DNA from: JAMIFN01 sp964544605 | GTDB lineage: Bacteria; Pseudomonadota; Gammaproteobacteria; Burkholderiales; Burkholderiaceae_C | Length of the DNA stretch: 64,000 nt | Direction of reading: 5' to 3' | Assembly: GCA_964544605.1 (NCBI GenBank) | Contig: CAZJBX010000004.1 | Coordinates: 1 to 64,000 of the forward strand | Part shown: piece by piece, positions 16,702 through 24,627 of the stretch | Position numbering within the stretch: the first letter of the stretch is position 1 | Layout: each line of letters begins with the position of its first letter | Translations under genes and position numbers: made by a program | The notes under the pieces: generated by a model | The model's database searches: none | What the model saw: the letters and a program-made list of their open reading frames with translations, nothing else | What the model was told of the DNA's origin: nothing

Positions 16702-17874
16702 ATGAGCACATACGCCCACAACACCGCCATTGTTGGCATTGGCGCGACCGAGTTCTCTAAGAACTCTGGCCGCAGTGAACTCAAACTTGGCGTTGAAGCG
16801 GCACTGGCCGCCTGCGCCGATGCGGGCATCAGCCCCCATGAAATCGATGGCTTTTGCTCCTATGTGATGGACAAAGTGCCCGAGTACGAGCTGGCCCGTA
16901 TGCTCGGCTGTCCAGAGGTGAAATTCTTCAGCCAAATCCCGCACGGTGGCGGCGCAGCGGCTGCGCCCATCATGCACGCGGCCATGGCCGTGCAATCTGG
17001 CGTGGCCAACTATGTATTGGTGTATCGCGCCATGAACGAGCGCAGTTGGATGCGCTTTGGCACGGGCGACTACGGCATCAAGCCCCTGCCATTTTTCGAC
17101 AACATGAACTACGGCTGGTATATGCCCCACGGCTTCCACACGCCAGCGGCTTGGGTGGCCATGTTTGCCCAGCGCTATATGCACGAATACGGTGCGACCA
17201 GTGAGGACTTTGGCCGCATCAGCGTGGCCGTGCGCGATTTTGCCGCCACCAACCCGCAGGCTTTCTTCTACGACAAACCCATCACGCTGGAAGAGCACCA
17301 GCAAAGCAAATGGATTTGCGAGCCCCTGCATTTGCTCGACTGCTGCCAAGAGAGCGATGGCGCTGTCGCCATGATCATCACCACCAAAGATCGGGCCAAA
17401 GACCTCAAGCAAAAGCCCGTCATGATCAAAGGCGCGGCGCAAGGCATGGCCAAAGACCAGCAAAGCATGTTCAGCTACTACCGCCCTGAAATCTCAGGCT
17501 TGCCCGAAATGGGCGTGGTGGCCAAGCAGTTGTGGCAGCAAAGCGGCCTCACGCCCGACGACATCCAAACCGCCTGCATTTACGACCACTTCACGCCCTT
17601 TGTCTTGCCCCAGCTTGAAGAATTTGGCTTCTGCAAACGCGGTGAAGCCAAAGACTTCATCCGCGCTGGCGAACACGCCCGTGGCGGCAAACTGCCGATT
17701 AACACCAACGGCGGCCAGCTTGGCGAAGCCTATATCCACGGCATGAATGGCATTGCTGAAATGGTGCGCCAAGTGCGCGGCACGGCCGTCAACCAAGTGG
17801 CCAATGTAGAAAATGTGCTGGCCACAGCAGGCACAGGCGTGCCCACCAGTGGCCTGATTTTGGGTGCTGCTTAA
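16702..17874 (+). CDS. Ltp2-type thiolase-fold aldolase
   Basis: A 390-residue thiolase-superfamily protein without the thiolase Cys/His/Cys set. Distinctive segments are IYDHFTPFVLPQLEEFGFC (about 293-311), INTNGGQLGEAYIHGMNG (about 333-350) and ATAGTGVPTSGLIL near the end. These match Ltp2 (Rv3540c type), which cleaves the 17-hydroxy side-chain propionyl-CoA by retro-aldol reaction while bound to the DUF35 domain of ChsH2. The DUF35 partner is encoded three genes upstream. Conserved Tyr residues in YDHF and EAYIHG are candidate catalytic groups (inference). Substrate here is unknown. Confidence 0.88.
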   Translation: MSTYAHNTAIVGIGATEFSKNSGRSELKLGVEAALAACADAGISPHEIDGFCSYVMDKVPEYELARMLGCPEVKFFSQIPHGGGAAAAPIMHAAMAVQSGVANYVLVYRAMNERSWMRFGTGDYGIKPLPFFDNMNYGWYMPHGFHTPAAWVAMFAQRYMHEYGATSEDFGRISVAVRDFAATNPQAFFYDKPITLEEHQQSKWICEPLHLLDCCQESDGAVAMIITTKDRAKDLKQKPVMIKGAAQGMAKDQQSMFSYYRPEISGLPEMGVVAKQLWQQSGLTPDDIQTACIYDHFTPFVLPQLEEFGFCKRGEAKDFIRAGEHARGGKLPINTNGGQLGEAYIHGMNGIAEMVRQVRGTAVNQVANVENVLATAGTGVPTSGLILGAA

Positions 17875-17902
17875 AGCGCACTGGCTTGAAAGGAAACACA
17901 AG

Positions 17903-19081
17903 ATGTTTATCGACTTGACTCCCGAACAACACGCCTTGCGCATCAAGGTGCGCGATTACTTCAACAACCTGATGGCCGGCGACCTCAAGCTGCGTATGCG
18001 CGGCGCTGAAGGTGGCGAGGAATACCGCAATCTGCTCAAAACCATGGGGCGCGATGGCTGGCTGGCCTTGGGTTGGCCCAAAGCGTTTGGCGGCCAAGGC
18101 TATGGCCCAACTGAGCAGCTCATCTTTTTTGAAGAAGCCCTGATTGCGGGTGCGCCTCTGCCTTTTGTCACCATCAACACCGTTGGCCCAACGCTGATGG
18201 TGCATGGCACGCCTGAGCAAAAAGAAAAGTTTTTGCCCGGCATTGCCGCTGGTGAAATCGTCTTTGCCATTGGCTACTCTGAGCCTGGCGCGGGCACCGA
18301 TTTGGCGACGCTGAAAACCACGGCAGAAGTGCAAGATGACAAATTTGTGGTGAATGGCAACAAACTCTGGACCTCAGGCGCAGAAGCGGCCGACTACATT
18401 TGGCTGGCCGCCCGCACCGACCCTGATTTGCCCCGCCACAAAGGCATTTCCATCATCATTTTGGACACCCAGTCCAAAGGCTTTAGCCACACGGTGATCA
18501 AAACCCTGAGCAACCCCACAGCGGCCACTTATTACGACAATGTGGAAGTGCCGCGCGGCAATTTGGTGGGCCAGCTCAATGGCGGCTGGAAGCTGATTAC
18601 CGAGCAGCTCAACCACGAGCGCCTTGGCTTGGGTGCGTATTCCGATAAAGTGACGGCACAATTCAACCGCGTGCTGGCTTGGGCCAAAGCGCCCGATGAA
18701 AACGGCCAACGCGCCATTGAAAAACCTTGGGTGCAGCGCAGCTTTGCGCAGTGCTTCAGCCGCTTGGAGGCCATGCGCCTCATCAACTTCCGCATTGCGC
18801 AAATGCTCGATGACAAAGACTTGGGCTTGGATTTTGTGGCCTTGGCCTCAGCCACCAAAGTCTATGGCTCTGAGGGCGCGATTGAAATCCTCAAGCACCT
18901 GGAAGAAATCGTGGGCGCAGCAGGCATGGTACGCACAGGTTCGGCCGCTGCCCGTTTGCAAGGCGAGATCGAGTACGAAACCCGTGCCGCCACCACCTTG
19001 ACCTTTGGCGGCGGCGTGAACGAGTTGCAGCGCGAGCTGGTGGCGCAATTTGGTCTGGGTATGCCCCGTCCTGGGCGTTAA
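17903..19081 (+). CDS. Full-length acyl-CoA dehydrogenase, catalytic chain (ChsE-like)
   Basis: A 392-residue acyl-CoA dehydrogenase with an intact flavin/acyl loop (YSEPGAGTD, 125-133) and a probable catalytic base E239 in LNHERLGLG. The C-terminal domain has the flavin-binding helix region (EIVGAAGMVRTG). It likely introduces the alpha-beta double bond that the ChsH1/ChsH2-like pair then hydrates, together with the small chain encoded at 15060. ATG 17903 follows GAAAGGAAAC; an earlier in-frame ATG at 17864 lies within the upstream gene's end and is not favoured. Last gene of the operon, followed by a strong terminator. Confidence 0.9.
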   Translation: MFIDLTPEQHALRIKVRDYFNNLMAGDLKLRMRGAEGGEEYRNLLKTMGRDGWLALGWPKAFGGQGYGPTEQLIFFEEALIAGAPLPFVTINTVGPTLMVHGTPEQKEKFLPGIAAGEIVFAIGYSEPGAGTDLATLKTTAEVQDDKFVVNGNKLWTSGAEAADYIWLAARTDPDLPRHKGISIIILDTQSKGFSHTVIKTLSNPTAATYYDNVEVPRGNLVGQLNGGWKLITEQLNHERLGLGAYSDKVTAQFNRVLAWAKAPDENGQRAIEKPWVQRSFAQCFSRLEAMRLINFRIAQMLDDKDLGLDFVALASATKVYGSEGAIEILKHLEEIVGAAGMVRTGSAAARLQGEIEYETRAATTLTFGGGVNELQRELVAQFGLGMPRPGR

Positions 19082-19112
19082 GCCGCAGCCTTGGGCCTTG
19101 ACCCAGCGTGAG

Positions 19113-19139
19113 AAATCGGCCTTCGGGCCGATTTTTTTT
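19113..19139 (+). terminator. Terminator of the igr-like operon
   Basis: AAATCGGCC-TTC-GGGCCGATTT with a run of eight T starts 31 bases after the last stop codon. Confidence 0.9.
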
Positions 19140-19229
19140 ATTTTGCGGCCCTGTGTGCCTGTCAACGGTCTGTACATCTCAAGCGTTGGCTTCATAATCT
19201 ACTGTTTCCATTACTTGAAGGAGTTCTTT

Positions 19230-19886
19230 ATGAAAAACTTGCTGAGCAAAACCACTTTGGCCTTGGGCGCTATGGGCTTTGTACTGGCCAGCACCACGGG
19301 GTGTGCGAACATGAGCGAAACCCAAAAAGGCACGGCCATTGGCGCGGCAGTTGGCGCTGTAGCGGGTGTGGCCGTGGGCAATAAAGACAAAAAAGGTAAA
19401 AACGCCGCCATTGGTGCAGGTGTGGGCGCTTTGGGCGGCTACATCTGGAGCCAGCAGATGGAGAAAAAGAAAAAAGAAATGGAAGCCGCCACTGAAGGCA
19501 CTGGCATTTCAGTTTCACAAACGGCAGACAATCAGTTGAAAGTGAACATCCCCAGCGACTTCTCTTTTGACACCAGCAGCTACGCTATCAAAGCCAATAT
19601 GGAGCCTGTGCTCAACCAATTTGCCAACGGCTTGGGGGCCAACGCCAATACCGTGGTGCGCATTGTGGGTCACACTGACAATACGGGCACTTTGAAAATC
19701 AACCAGCCTTTGAGCGAAAACCGCGCCATGAGCGTGCGCAACTACCTCATGAACCGTGGCATGAACGGTGCGCAAATCACCACCACTGGCGTGGCTGACA
19801 GCCAACCTGTGAGCAGCAATGCCACGGTAGAAGGCCGTGCGCAAAACCGCCGTGTGGAAATCTTCTTGGCTGAAAAAGCGTCTTAA
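19230..19886 (+). CDS. OmpA-family lipoprotein with glycine-zipper segment (YiaD-like)
   Basis: A 218-residue envelope protein. A signal peptide ends in a lipobox-like STTGC (C25), so it is probably lipid-anchored. A Gly/Ala-rich glycine-zipper segment covers about 34-75 (GTAIGAAVGAVAGVAVG and AAIGAGVGALGGYIW). The OmpA C-terminal peptidoglycan-binding domain covers about 105-215 (GHTDNTG, then LSENRAMSVRNYL and GRAQNRRVEI). ATG 19230 is preceded by AAGGAG. It probably tethers the outer membrane to the cell wall. Monocistronic between two terminators. Confidence 0.92.
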   Translation: MKNLLSKTTLALGAMGFVLASTTGCANMSETQKGTAIGAAVGAVAGVAVGNKDKKGKNAAIGAGVGALGGYIWSQQMEKKKKEMEAATEGTGISVSQTADNQLKVNIPSDFSFDTSSYAIKANMEPVLNQFANGLGANANTVVRIVGHTDNTGTLKINQPLSENRAMSVRNYLMNRGMNGAQITTTGVADSQPVSSNATVEGRAQNRRVEIFLAEKAS

Positions 19887-19922
19887 TTCAAGCCGCTGCA
19901 GCCTTTGGGCTGCGCCACACCG

Positions 19923-19958
19923 CCCCCGCTAGCGCCGCCTGCTTGCGGGGGCTTTTTT
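19923..19958 (+). terminator. Terminator after the OmpA-like gene
   Basis: CCCCCGC (19923-19929) pairs with GCGGGGG (19945-19951), followed by CTTTTTTG. Confidence 0.88.
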
Positions 19959-20001
19959 GTGGCCGCTACAAGGGTGCGGCTTGGCCTTTAAAATCAGCGC
20001 C

Positions 20002-21198
20002 ATGTTGATTGATTTTTTCTATGCCTTAAGGGCTGCCAAATTGCCGATTTCGGTCAAAGAGCATCTGGCCTTGCTGGAGGCGCTGGAGGCGGGCGTGGTT
20101 GGCCCCAAAGATCCTGAGGGCAAGATGAGTTTGGATGATTTCTATCATCTGGCGCGCATGGCCCTCATCAAAGATGAAAAGCACTTTGACAAATTCGACC
20201 GCGCTTTTGGCCAATACTTCAAAGGCGTGGATGAGCATGTGGATTTGCGCCAAGATTTGCCCGCCGATTGGCTGCGTAAAAACCTAGAGAAATTCCTCAG
20301 CGAAGAAGAAAAAGCCCAGCTCGACAAAATGGATTGGGACGAGCTGATGGAAACCCTGCAAAAGCGGCTTGAAGAGCAAAAAGGCCGCCATGAGGGTGGT
20401 AACAAATGGATAGGCACGGGCGGCACTTCGCCCTTTGGCGCTTATGGTTACAACCCGCAGGGCATTCGCATTGGGCAAAAAGAAAGCCGCCACCGCCGCG
20501 CCGTGAAGGTGTGGGACAAGCGCGAGTTCAAAGACTATGACGACAGCGAGGAGCTGTCCTCACGCAATATCCAAGTGGCGCTCAAGCGCCTGCGCAAATT
20601 TGCCCGCACGGGCGCGGCTGACCAGCTCGATTTGGACGACACCATTCGGGCCACGGCAGCGAATGCGGGTTATTTGGATTTGAAAATGGTGCCCGAGCGC
20701 CACAATAGCGTGAAGGTGCTGCTGCTGATGGATGTGGGCGGCAGTATGGATGACCATATCCACCGTGTTGAGCAGTTGTTTGCGGCGGCGAAAACCGAGT
20801 TCAAGCACATGAAGTTTTTCTACTTCCACAACTGTGTGTACGATTTTGTGTGGACGAAAAACGCCCGCCGCTTTGCCGAGAAGGTGGATGTGCATGAGCT
20901 CATTCGCACCTATAACAAAGATTACAAGCTGATTTTTGTGGGCGATGCCAGCATGGCGCCGTATGAAATCACGCACCGCTACGGCTCGGTCGAGTTCGGC
21001 AATGAGGAGCCAGGCATGGTGTGGATACAGCGCCTGATAGAGGCTTTTCCCAAATTCGTTTGGCTCAACCCTGAGCCGCAGGGCATTTGGGAATACCGCC
21101 AGAGCATTGCCCTGATGCAGCAGATTTTGGGCCCAGAGCGCATGTATGGCCTGACTTTGGCCGGGCTTGAAGCGGCCATGAAGGCGCTGTCGAAATAA
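20002..21198 (+). CDS. VWA-domain protein of the CoxE-like family
   Basis: A 398-residue cytoplasmic protein. The N-terminal helical part starts MLIDFFYALRAAKLPISVKE. A von Willebrand A domain begins near 235, with an incomplete MIDAS motif (LLMDVGGSMDDHI, DxGxS instead of DxSxS). These proteins normally act with a MoxR-type AAA+ ATPase encoded next door, as metal-insertion or complex-remodelling chaperones. No such ATPase gene is in this window, and the downstream neighbour is xth. ATG 20002 is chosen because the conserved N-terminus begins there; the -10-like TTTAAAAT just upstream also argues against the earlier in-frame start. Confidence 0.85.
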   Translation: MLIDFFYALRAAKLPISVKEHLALLEALEAGVVGPKDPEGKMSLDDFYHLARMALIKDEKHFDKFDRAFGQYFKGVDEHVDLRQDLPADWLRKNLEKFLSEEEKAQLDKMDWDELMETLQKRLEEQKGRHEGGNKWIGTGGTSPFGAYGYNPQGIRIGQKESRHRRAVKVWDKREFKDYDDSEELSSRNIQVALKRLRKFARTGAADQLDLDDTIRATAANAGYLDLKMVPERHNSVKVLLLMDVGGSMDDHIHRVEQLFAAAKTEFKHMKFFYFHNCVYDFVWTKNARRFAEKVDVHELIRTYNKDYKLIFVGDASMAPYEITHRYGSVEFGNEEPGMVWIQRLIEAFPKFVWLNPEPQGIWEYRQSIALMQQILGPERMYGLTLAGLEAAMKALSK

Positions 21199-21262
21199 AA
21201 CAAGCGGCCCCATGCCCGCCGTGCTGCGCGGGAGAAATTGCAGGGGCGCAAAAGGAGTTGTG

Positions 21263-22042
21263 ATGCAAATTGCCAGTTGGAATGTGAATTCCTTGAATGT
21301 GCGCCTGCCCCATGTGCTGGAGTGGCTGCGGGCCAACCCAGTGGATGTGCTGGGCCTGCAAGAGTTGAAGCTGACGGAGGACAAATTCCCCCATGCGGCC
21401 TTGGCCGAGCTGGGTTATGAGTGCGCCGTGCTGGGGCAAAAAACCTATAACGGTGTGGCCCTCATCAGTCGCCACCCACTGATGGATGTGCTCAAGGGCA
21501 ACCCTTTTTTTGCCGATGAGCAAGCCCGCCTGATTGCCGCTACGGTGCAGCACCCCAGTGGCCCTGTGCGGGTGATGGATGGCTATTTTGTGAATGGTGA
21601 GGCGCTCGATAGCGATAAATTCAGCTACAAAATGGCTTGGCTCGATGGCCTGCGTCAGCATGTGGGTGCGGAGCTGGCGGCGCACGAGAAATTCGCTTTA
21701 TTGGGCGATTTCAATATCACCACGGACGACCGCGACACGCATGACCCTGAGGGCTTGCACGAGGCCATCCACCACAGCAGTGCCGAGCGTGCGCAATTGC
21801 AGGCTTTGCTGGATTTGGGTTTGGTCGATACCTTCCGCTGCTTTGAACAGCCTGAGCGCAGTTTCAGTTGGTGGGATTACCGCCAAATGGCCTTCCGCCG
21901 CAAAAAAGGCTTGCGCATTGACTATGTGTTGGCGAATACGGCCTTGCGCCAGCATTTGACGGCCTGCGTGATTGATGTCGAGCCGCGCCGCTGGGAAAAG
22001 CCCAGCGACCATGCGCCTGTGGTGGCCACTTTTGCGCTTTAG
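21263..22042 (+). CDS. xth: Exodeoxyribonuclease III (AP endonuclease)
   Basis: A 259-residue exonuclease/endonuclease/phosphatase-fold enzyme. Motifs in order are ASWNVNSLNVRL, LQELKLTE (metal-binding Glu), the GDFN segment, RIDYVLA and the C-terminal SDHAPV catalytic His. It cleaves DNA at abasic sites and trims 3' blocks in base-excision repair. ATG 21263 is set by AAAGGAG. Its TAG stop shares four bases with the stop of the convergent acpS. Confidence 0.95.
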   Translation: MQIASWNVNSLNVRLPHVLEWLRANPVDVLGLQELKLTEDKFPHAALAELGYECAVLGQKTYNGVALISRHPLMDVLKGNPFFADEQARLIAATVQHPSGPVRVMDGYFVNGEALDSDKFSYKMAWLDGLRQHVGAELAAHEKFALLGDFNITTDDRDTHDPEGLHEAIHHSSAERAQLQALLDLGLVDTFRCFEQPERSFSWWDYRQMAFRRKKGLRIDYVLANTALRQHLTACVIDVEPRRWEKPSDHAPVVATFAL

Positions 22043-22542
22043 CCCAGTACTTGGGCTGGCGGCAGGGCTTCAAGCAGGCAGACGGCGGCGACCCAGTCGC
22101 CCTCATCGCTGAGGCTGATGTGCACGCGAATGCTGCTTTGTTGAAAAAATTCGGCCAATGCGCCGTGGGCCTGGCAGTAGGGCTGGCCCGAGGCGTGGTT
22201 GAGAAAGCTGGCCGATTGAAAGCCGTAAGCGCCACGAATGCCTGTGCCCAAAGCCTTGCCCAGCGCTTCTTTGGCGGCAAAGCGGCTGGCCAAAAAAGCC
22301 AAGGCTTTGCTCTCGTTGTGCTGCCAGCGCTCTGCAAAGATGAGGCGCTCGGCGGGGCTGAGGATGCGGGCCGCAAAGCGCGCGCCGTAGCGCTGGTGCA
22401 AGCGGGCAATGCGCTGGCTGTGGCACAAATCGAAACCCAAGCCCACGATGGCAGCGCTGCTGCGCTGGCGCAAATTGTGCAACTGGTGTTGCAATAATGC
22501 GCTGAATTCTGGCTTGGCTGGGGTCTGCTTGAGCATGGGCAT
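22039..22542 (-). CDS. acpS: Holo-[acyl-carrier-protein] synthase
   Basis: A 167-residue 4'-phosphopantetheinyl transferase of the AcpS type. The family motifs are VGLGFDLCHSQRIARL (metal Asp), FLASRFAAKEALGKALGTG (catalytic Glu) and ISLSDEGDWVAA. It is about 35-40 residues longer than the usual AcpS because of an N-terminal extension ahead of the GLGFD motif. A second in-frame ATG at 22536 would shorten it by only two residues. It transfers phosphopantetheine from CoA to ACP. It is not beside pdxJ as in many proteobacteria. Confidence 0.92.
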   Translation of the reverse strand: MPMLKQTPAKPEFSALLQHQLHNLRQRSSAAIVGLGFDLCHSQRIARLHQRYGARFAARILSPAERLIFAERWQHNESKALAFLASRFAAKEALGKALGTGIRGAYGFQSASFLNHASGQPYCQAHGALAEFFQQSSIRVHISLSDEGDWVAAVCLLEALPPAQVLG

Positions 22543-22625
22543 CGATTGTGCCGCAATTTATGGGCAAGCTCTCCTAGAATAGACCTTTGTATTCCAAGAA
22601 CCATTCTTTAGGGAAAGTGAGCGCC

Positions 22626-23585
22626 ATGTTGTCCTGGTTGCTAGGTAAAAAAAAGAAGAAGCCATCGCCAGCCCGTAGTGCGGATGTGGCGCAGTCTCAT
22701 TTGCAGCCCGCCGCCTCGGCGTCGGGCAAGGCCACGGCCTTGAGCCAAGCGGCGGACGCGGCCATGGAGCAACGCCGTGAGCAGCGCAAGCAAGACCGCC
22801 TGAATCGCCGTGAGGCTTTGTTTGGCGTGGTACGGGAGACCATGCTGCGGGCGGGTATTTTGTCTTCAGCTTACAAATTCAAGGTCTTGTCCATTGACCA
22901 GCATGGCCGCCACTTTTTGGTGTTGCTCGATTTGTCTTTGGAGTTGGCAGAGAGCGAAACCGCACAGCGCCAGTTGGAGATTGAGCAGATGATCACCACG
23001 GCGGCATCGGTGCGTTGCCAGGCCACGGTGCAGGCCGTGTATTGGCGTTATTTTGAAGATGAAATTCAGCCCCCTGTGAGCAAACCCCGTGCGGCAACGG
23101 AGCCTGAAGCTGCCGCCGCGCCTGAGCCTTTGCCAGCGGCTGCGCCGCCAGCAGTGCCTGTGGCGGCTGCGGTGGCTGCTGCACCAGCCCTTGCGCCTGT
23201 TGCAGACAGCAGCGGCAGCTCATCGGCAGACCAATTGGAAGCCATGCTGGCTGAATTGCGTGCTCGCCGCATGGCGGGTGGTGCAGATGTGCCCCCCGTG
23301 GCCGCGCCGCAGGCCGCGTCAGTTGAGGCGCCGGCTGAATCGGCTTTTGCCAGCACGCAAGTGATTTCACGCCATGAGGAAGAAGTGGGCGAGGAGGAAT
23401 TGGCCGCCTTCCGCCGTGCTTTGGGCGAGCAAGCACAGCAACAAATCCCCCCTGATGTGCCCCCCATTTTTGAGGCCGTGCCACCGCCTATGGCCCTGAG
23501 TGCAGACGACTTGGATGCCATGATGGATGATGAGGGTTTTGCCGATGGCCAGAACTTGAGTGCCACCCAATACGGCCAGCTTTAA
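22626..23585 (+). CDS. Unknown protein, Ala/Pro-rich with a conserved-looking N-terminal domain
   Basis: A 319-residue protein starting MLSWLLGKKKKK (basic start). A compact domain covers about 60-150 (FGVVRETMLRAGILSSAYKF, then HFLVLLDLS). A long Ala/Pro linker covers about 155-215, and the C-terminal third is acidic. No signal peptide or enzymatic motif is seen. A TAGAAT (22576-22581) about 45 bases upstream may be its -10. Its stop is followed by a 7-bp palindrome (GGCCAGC-TTG-GCTGGCC, 23588-23604) without a T tract, then by tal on the same strand. I do not recognise a named family. Confidence 0.7.
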   Translation: MLSWLLGKKKKKPSPARSADVAQSHLQPAASASGKATALSQAADAAMEQRREQRKQDRLNRREALFGVVRETMLRAGILSSAYKFKVLSIDQHGRHFLVLLDLSLELAESETAQRQLEIEQMITTAASVRCQATVQAVYWRYFEDEIQPPVSKPRAATEPEAAAAPEPLPAAAPPAVPVAAAVAAAPALAPVADSSGSSSADQLEAMLAELRARRMAGGADVPPVAAPQAASVEAPAESAFASTQVISRHEEEVGEEELAAFRRALGEQAQQQIPPDVPPIFEAVPPPMALSADDLDAMMDDEGFADGQNLSATQYGQL

Positions 23586-23642
23586 AGCGGCCAGCTTGGC
23601 TGGCCCCAAGGCTGGACTCAGAACCAGCCCAAGAGAGAAGAC

Positions 23643-24614
23643 ATGAGTGAGACAAACGCCCAAAACCAGCTTGATGCCCTGAAACAATGGACCACTGTGG
23701 TGGCCGATACAGGGGATTTTCAGCAAATTGCGCAATACCGCCCGCAAGACGCCACCACCAATCCGTCTTTGATTTTGAAGGCGGCGCAAAAGCCCGAATA
23801 CGCGGCCTTGGTGCAGGCGGTGAAAAGCCGTTTTTCTGACCGCGCCATCGATGAGCAGGTGGATCGCCTGTTGGTGGATTTTGGCTGCCAAATTTTGCAA
23901 ACCATACCCGGTCGGGTTTCGACCGAGGTGGATGCGCGCTTGTCTTTTGACACCATGGCCACTTACACGCGTGCCCAGCGCCTGATTGAGCTGTACGAGG
24001 CCCAAGGCATAGGCCCAGACCGCGTGCTGATTAAGATTGCTGCCACTTGGGAGGGCGTGGAAGCGGCCCGTATGCTGGAGGCGCGCGGCATTTACACCAA
24101 TTTGACCTTGCTCTTTTCCTTTGCTCAAGCGGTGATTTGCGGCCAAGCCAAAGTGCGTTTGATTTCGCCTTTTGTGGGCCGTATTTACGACTGGTACAAG
24201 GCCAAAGCGGGTGCGAGCTGGGACGAGGCCGCCCAAGCGGGGGCGCAAGACCCTGGGGTGCAATCGGTGGCGCGCATTTACAGCCATTACAAACGCTATG
24301 ACATCCCGACCCAAATCATGGGCGCGAGCTTTCGCAATATCGGCCAGATTCAGGCTTTGGCGGGCTGCGATTTGCTCACCATTGCGCCTGAGCTGTTGGC
24401 GCAATTGCAAGCGGCGCCTGCCAGCTTGAATGCGCCCGTGCTCAGCGTCGAGCAAGCCAAGCGCGATGCCCAAGACTGGGAGCCGCAGCAATACGACGAG
24501 GCAGCCTTTCGCTTTGCCCTGAATGCCGATGCCATGGCCACAGAAAAGCTGGCCGAGGGCATTCGCAGCTTTGTCGCCGATGGGCAGAAGCTCGAAGCGC
24601 TGCTGCTGGCTTGA
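23643..24614 (+). CDS. tal: Transaldolase
   Basis: A 323-residue TalB-type transaldolase of the pentose phosphate pathway, at usual length. It has the DATTNPSLI signature near 36-44 and the Schiff-base lysine K131 in VLIKIAATWEG. It moves dihydroxyacetone units between sedoheptulose-7-P and glyceraldehyde-3-P. Only 13 bases separate it from pgi, so the two sugar-phosphate genes are probably co-transcribed. Confidence 0.97.
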   Translation: MSETNAQNQLDALKQWTTVVADTGDFQQIAQYRPQDATTNPSLILKAAQKPEYAALVQAVKSRFSDRAIDEQVDRLLVDFGCQILQTIPGRVSTEVDARLSFDTMATYTRAQRLIELYEAQGIGPDRVLIKIAATWEGVEAARMLEARGIYTNLTLLFSFAQAVICGQAKVRLISPFVGRIYDWYKAKAGASWDEAAQAGAQDPGVQSVARIYSHYKRYDIPTQIMGASFRNIGQIQALAGCDLLTIAPELLAQLQAAPASLNAPVLSVEQAKRDAQDWEPQQYDEAAFRFALNADAMATEKLAEGIRSFVADGQKLEALLLA

Positions 24615-24627
24615 GCGAGCGCCCTAG

